Assembly: GCF_004339765.1 (NCBI RefSeq)
Contig: NZ_SMGO01000001.1
Location: 1,116,001-1,180,000 of the forward strand
Length of the DNA: 64,000 nucleotides
From: Albibacterium bauzanense
Lineage (GTDB): Bacteria > Bacteroidota > Bacteroidia > Sphingobacteriales > Sphingobacteriaceae
Direction: 5' to 3'
Position 1 is the first letter of the stretch, and each line of letters opens with the position of its first letter. Positions 60,205-64,000 of the stretch are shown here, piece by piece. Both the position numbers and the translations under genes were made by a program. The notes under the pieces are model-generated. The model worked only from the letters and a program-made list of their open reading frames with translations. It did not search any database and was not told the origin of the DNA.

Positions 60205-63200
60205 ATGAAAATTTCTGATATTTCTATAAAAAGGCCTTCACTGGTTATTGTTGTATTCACTGCTCTCAGTTTACTGGGTCTGTTGAGTTACTTTTCATTG
60301 AACTATGAAATGTTACCCAAATTTACTCCGGCAGTAGTATCTGTTTCTACTATTTATCCTGGAGCATCGCCCAATGAAGTAGAAAATACAGTTACAAAGA
60401 AGCTGGAAGATGCCGTTTCCTCTCTTGAGAATGTAAAAAAGATAGATGCGGTTTCTTTTGAAAGCCTTTCCTTAATTACCATCACTTTAAATAGCGGTGC
60501 TGATGTAGATTTGGCATTAAATGAAGCTCAACGGAAGATCAATGCAATTTTAGCTGATTTACCGGATGATGTTAGAACGCCATCTCTTGCTAAGTTCTCA
60601 CTGGATGATTTGCCTATTATCACACTTGCGGCTACAGCCACGATGACTGAGTCGGAGTTCTATGATCTTCTTGACAAAAGAATACAACCGCTCTTCTCAC
60701 AAATTCCTGGTGTTGCGCAGGTTAACTTAGTGGGTGGACAGGAGCGTGAGATTCAGGTTAACTTAAGTGCTCCTAAATTGGAAGCTTATGGTTTATCGCC
60801 CTTAGATGTACAGCAAGTTATTTTGACTTCAAACTTAGACTTTCCTACTGGTAGTATAAAGACTCAGGAGCAAGATATATTGGTTCGTTTGTCTGGAAAA
60901 TATAAATCGGTAGAAGAGCTGCGTAATTTAGTAGTTAAAACTACCGATGATGGCTCACAGATCCGGATGCAAGATATTGCAGATGTACAAGACACGCAAA
61001 AAGATGTAGAAAAACTATCACGTTTTAATAGAAAAAGCTCTGTAGCGATACAGGTTCTTAAAACATCTGATGCCAACGCAGTTACTATCAGTAAAAGTGT
61101 TGCAGAGGCTTTGCCTGAAATTGAAGCTGAATATGCGGCTAATAACCTGTCATTACAAATTGCAAATGATGGTTCGGTATATACATTAGAATCTGCAAAT
61201 GCGGTTGTTTTCGACTTAATTCTTGCGATTATATTGGTTGCCTTTATTATGCTATTGTTCTTACATAGTTTTAGAAATGCGATTATCGTAATGATAGCCA
61301 TTCCGGTTTCTTTGATTTCAACTTTCATAGGCATGGAATTGCTGGGCTTTACCTTAAACCTGATGTCATTATTAGGCCTGTCATTGGTGGTGGGAATTCT
61401 GGTGGATGATGCAATTGTAGTTATCGAGAATATCTACCGGCATATGGAAATGGGGAAGAATAAGGTTAGGGCATCTGTTGACGGAGCGAAAGAAATTGGT
61501 TTTACCGTTGTTTCTATCACCTTTGTTATTGTGGTGGTTTTCTTACCGATATCATTGAGTACAGGTATGGTATCAGATATTCTACGTGAGTTTTGTGTGG
61601 TAGTTATTATTGCAACACTTTTGAGTTTACTGGTATCATTTACCATTGTCCCTCTGGTTACATCCAGATTCGGGAAATTGGAGAAGATTACAAGAGATAA
61701 GCCATCTGGTCGTTTTATATTATGGTTTGAAAAACAACTTCATCGTTTTACCAGATGGATCACAGGAATTCTTGAATGGGCTTTGGATCATAAAGCGATA
61801 ACTTTAGTGAGTGTAACCTTGCTATTGGTATCTTCATGCGGACTAGTTGCCGGAGGATTTATTGGAACAGAGTTCTTCGCTCAGAGTGACCGTGGAGAGT
61901 TTTTGGTACAATTAGAATTGCCAAAGGATGTTTCTATTGAACAAACAAATCAAGCTGCCTTTAAAACTGAAGAATACTTATCTTCCAAACCAGAGATAGT
62001 TTCTTTGATAACCATGGTAGGCCAATCAAGTGAAGGTTCAAGCGGAACTTTAGCAACACCTTATAAAGCAGAAATAACTGTTAAATTGATTGACAAGAGT
62101 AAGCGGGAATCTTCTGATATCTATGCTGCCAGAATAAGACAAGAGCTTTCACAATTATTAGTGGGCGTAAAGGTTAAAACTGTTCCGGTAAGTATTCTCG
62201 GAACGGCTCAGCAAGCACCGATAGAACTCGTGGTTACAGGCTCGGATCTGGATAGTATTATGTCTTATGCTGATAAAGCGTTAGATGCCCTGGCGAGTGT
62301 TCCAGGGGCTACAGGTACCAAACTATCTGTTGAAGGTGGAAATCCGGAGGTTGAAGTTGAGGTTGATCGGGATAAAATGGCATCTTTAGGACTGAGTTTA
62401 CAGACAGTTGGTGCCACCATGCAAACTGCATTTAACGGAAATACAGATGGTAAATTCAGACAAGGAGAATATGAATATGATATCAATATCCGATTTGATA
62501 ATTACGATAGACGAAATGTAAACGATGTTAGAAACCTGTACTTTGCTAATAAAGATGGTGATCTTATTCAACTATCACAGTTTGCAAATGTTAAAGAAGG
62601 TTCTGGCCCAAGCAGATTAGAGCGAAGGGATAAATCAACTTCTGTTAAAGTACAAGGACAACCTGTAGGGCGGACAACCGGTAGTATTGTTGATGACTTT
62701 CAGGCTAAGCTTGACAACATTCCTAAACCTTTGGGTGTAAACTATATTTGGAGTGGAGATGTGGAAAGCCAGGCTGAGGGTTTTGGTTCCCTGGCAACTG
62801 CATTAATAATTGCAATTGTAATGGTATATTTCATTATGGTTGCATTATATGATAGTTTCGTTTATCCTTTTGTTGTCATGTTTTCAATTCCATTGTCTGT
62901 GATCGGATCTTTACTGGCATTGGCATTAACCAATAATAGTTTGAATATTTTCACCATTCTGGGATTGATCATGTTGATTGGATTGGTTGCAAAGAATGCG
63001 ATTCTATTAGTCGACTTTACAAATCAGATGAAAGCTCTGGGGCAATCAACCAGGCAGGCCTTAATTAATGCCAACCACGCTCGTTTAAGACCCATTTTAA
63101 TGACAACCATTGCCATGGTATTTGGTATGCTTCCTATCGCTTTAGCGGCAGGTGCCGGATCAGAATGGAAGAATGGATTAGCCTGGGTAATTATTGGTGG

Positions 63201-63363
63201 TTTATTAAGTTCTTTGTTTCTTACCTTAATTATAGTTCCGGTTGTTTATCAAACATTCGACAGTATCTTGCATAGATTAGGTATGGATAAACCAGGATTA
63301 CCTATTGAGGAAATGTTGGAAGAGGAATATGAACACAAAGAGATAAAGCCTGAATACGAATAA
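60205..63363 (+). CDS. Efflux RND transporter permease, HAE1/AcrB-like
   Basis: 1052 residues, the normal size of an AcrB-type pump with 12 TM segments and two large periplasmic domains. Markers are MKISDISIKRPSLVIVVFT, the porter motif YPGASPNEVENTVTKKLEDA, the TM4 proton-relay motif LVVGILVDDAIVVIENIYRH with its Asp pair, and RLRPILMTTIAMVFGMLPIAL near TM11. The hydrophobic-amphiphilic class is inferred from the Asp-Asp in TM4; heavy-metal pumps have a single Asp in VDN/VDA here. It is the third gene of the efflux operon. Confidence 0.93.
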   Translation: MKISDISIKRPSLVIVVFTALSLLGLLSYFSLNYEMLPKFTPAVVSVSTIYPGASPNEVENTVTKKLEDAVSSLENVKKIDAVSFESLSLITITLNSGADVDLALNEAQRKINAILADLPDDVRTPSLAKFSLDDLPIITLAATATMTESEFYDLLDKRIQPLFSQIPGVAQVNLVGGQEREIQVNLSAPKLEAYGLSPLDVQQVILTSNLDFPTGSIKTQEQDILVRLSGKYKSVEELRNLVVKTTDDGSQIRMQDIADVQDTQKDVEKLSRFNRKSSVAIQVLKTSDANAVTISKSVAEALPEIEAEYAANNLSLQIANDGSVYTLESANAVVFDLILAIILVAFIMLLFLHSFRNAIIVMIAIPVSLISTFIGMELLGFTLNLMSLLGLSLVVGILVDDAIVVIENIYRHMEMGKNKVRASVDGAKEIGFTVVSITFVIVVVFLPISLSTGMVSDILREFCVVVIIATLLSLLVSFTIVPLVTSRFGKLEKITRDKPSGRFILWFEKQLHRFTRWITGILEWALDHKAITLVSVTLLLVSSCGLVAGGFIGTEFFAQSDRGEFLVQLELPKDVSIEQTNQAAFKTEEYLSSKPEIVSLITMVGQSSEGSSGTLATPYKAEITVKLIDKSKRESSDIYAARIRQELSQLLVGVKVKTVPVSILGTAQQAPIELVVTGSDLDSIMSYADKALDALASVPGATGTKLSVEGGNPEVEVEVDRDKMASLGLSLQTVGATMQTAFNGNTDGKFRQGEYEYDINIRFDNYDRRNVNDVRNLYFANKDGDLIQLSQFANVKEGSGPSRLERRDKSTSVKVQGQPVGRTTGSIVDDFQAKLDNIPKPLGVNYIWSGDVESQAEGFGSLATALIIAIVMVYFIMVALYDSFVYPFVVMFSIPLSVIGSLLALALTNNSLNIFTILGLIMLIGLVAKNAILLVDFTNQMKALGQSTRQALINANHARLRPILMTTIAMVFGMLPIALAAGAGSEWKNGLAWVIIGGLLSSLFLTLIIVPVVYQTFDSILHRLGMDKPGLPIEEMLEEEYEHKEIKPEYE

Positions 63364-63381
63364 ATTACTATGTTTGCCTAA

Positions 63382-63696
63382 ATGAAAAATCTTACATTAA
63401 TTCGCTTTACGCAAATCGCATTTATAGAAGGAGTATCCACTGTGATACTCTTCTTTATTGCTATGCCTTTAAAATACTTAGCAGACTGGCCACTAGGTGT
63501 GAAATATGTTGGCTGGGCACACGGCTTATTATTTATTACCTACCTGATTTTACTGATTAGCTGTTGGTTTATCTATAAATGGAGCTTTAAAAGATTGGCT
63601 TTGTTCTTTGGTGCTTCCTTGATTCCTTTCGCTCCGTTTTTTGTTGAGAGAGAATTAAAAAAGGAAATGAAGGATAATTCATTTACAAATCGATAA
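63382..63696 (+). CDS. DUF3817-family membrane protein
   Basis: 104 residues with three membrane segments (about 11-30, 43-62 and 75-90): AFIEGVSTVILFFIAMPLKYL and VGWAHGLLFITYLILLISC are the DUF3817 signature, with conserved Gly and His (WAHG). Function unknown; small integral membrane protein. It lies 18 bp after the RND pump gene, so it is probably in the same transcript. Confidence 0.85.
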   Translation: MKNLTLIRFTQIAFIEGVSTVILFFIAMPLKYLADWPLGVKYVGWAHGLLFITYLILLISCWFIYKWSFKRLALFFGASLIPFAPFFVERELKKEMKDNSFTNR

Positions 63697-63700
63697 TAGC

Positions 63701-64000
63701 TTATTTAACCGTTAATTCGTTATTTATCATGCGGTTATTATACTGCTGGATAAATGCTTTTAAATGGTTTTCCATTCCCTCTTGAATGTCTGGTAAGGTA
63801 TTTACTATGTTATTCTTCAATAAGACATCGGTCTTTACATTAAATAAAGCACTGCTTTTATTTCCATCGCTTAATAATAAGTAATTACCTTGATGCAAAC
63901 TAAAAGAGGTTCCATTATTATTGACTACGAAATTCGTTGAATCGGTAGCAAAAGCATCAAATCCAAAAGCGACATAAGGCTTATCGTAATTTAAGAAGTT
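63701..64000 (-). CDS. Sulfatase / LTA-synthase-like protein, C-terminus only (5' end outside window)
   Basis: 99 codons of a minus-strand gene whose start lies beyond the right edge; the reading frame is open to base 64000. The visible sequence (NYDKPYVAFGFDAFATDSTNF, then LHQGNYLLLSDGNKSSALFNV and a helical tail QEGMENHLKAFIQQYNNRMI) looks like the C-terminal end of membrane-anchored alkaline-phosphatase-superfamily sulfatases (LTA synthase type) of Bacteroidota, where a GNYLL strand and a final helix are typical. The catalytic part is not in the window, so the call is moderate. Confidence 0.55.
   Translation of the reverse strand, partial: NFLNYDKPYVAFGFDAFATDSTNFVVNNNGTSFSLHQGNYLLLSDGNKSSALFNVKTDVLLKNNIVNTLPDIQEGMENHLKAFIQQYNNRMINNELTVK

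Noticed and set aside
63898-63900. Start of the last minus-strand gene at a TTG near 63898
   Set aside because: The frame continues open to the right edge with sensible sequence, so the gene begins outside the window.

Overview
The window looks like chromosomal DNA of a low-GC member of the Bacteroidota, probably Sphingobacteriales (Solitalea/Pedobacter-like). The evidence is a TonB-dependent receptor with a carboxypeptidase-regulatory-like plug, a DUF3276 (Bpur) protein, CCDC81-type HU plus SPOR, DUF2723 and HYC_CC_PP families, mitochondrial-type aconitase, and TAnnTTTG-like -7 promoter elements. The genus is inference.

Layout. 1-6.7 kb (minus): copper/silver-type efflux operon (HYC_CC_PP protein, DUF3347 lipoprotein, a CusA pump split into two ORFs, CusC, CusB). 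6.8-12.9 kb: SGNH hydrolase, cardiolipin synthase, NYN-domain protein, two DUF1080 proteins and small envelope proteins. 12.9-16.6 kb: accessory island with an Abi_2 (AbiD/AbiF-type HEPN) gene, a predicted small RNA in its leader, decayed ORFs and a four-gene cassette of unknown proteins. 16.7-31.4 kb: tRNA-Ala, mqo, TerC, apt, HhH protein, a TonB receptor/beta-helix lipoprotein pair, aconitase, Bpur, pyrR-pyrB. 31.5-40.7 kb: plus-strand cluster of TPR protein, outer-membrane barrel, HU-SPOR, ExbB, ExbD, TonB-like and FolC. 40.7-53 kb: peptidase, Spx-like, pth, rplY, prs, tRNA-Gln, DUF2723 protein, accA and two unknowns. 53.2-54.7 kb: two identical tRNA-Asn genes and a second Abi_2 gene on a segment bounded by perfect 32-bp direct repeats. 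54.7-64 kb: PfkB kinase, ECF sigma factor, murB, an AcrAB-TolC-type efflux operon, DUF3817 and the end of a sulfatase-like gene.

Most notable. Both Abi_2 genes, 39 kb apart and on opposite strands, have the same leader: a promoter-like element, a compact hairpin whose apical loop contains CCATT, and an uninterrupted run of 8-9 U ending 2-8 nt before the start codon. This fits a small structured RNA paired with an Abi_2/AbiF HEPN toxin (an RNA-antitoxin arrangement), here present as two diverged copies. The second copy also looks like a mobile cargo inserted at the terminator of tRNA-Asn. Other points worth checking are the split CusA, two intergenic arrays of 11-bp-phased repeats arranged as dyads, a perfect 30-bp inverted repeat between convergent genes, and the unknown small-gene cassette at 15.3-16.6 kb.
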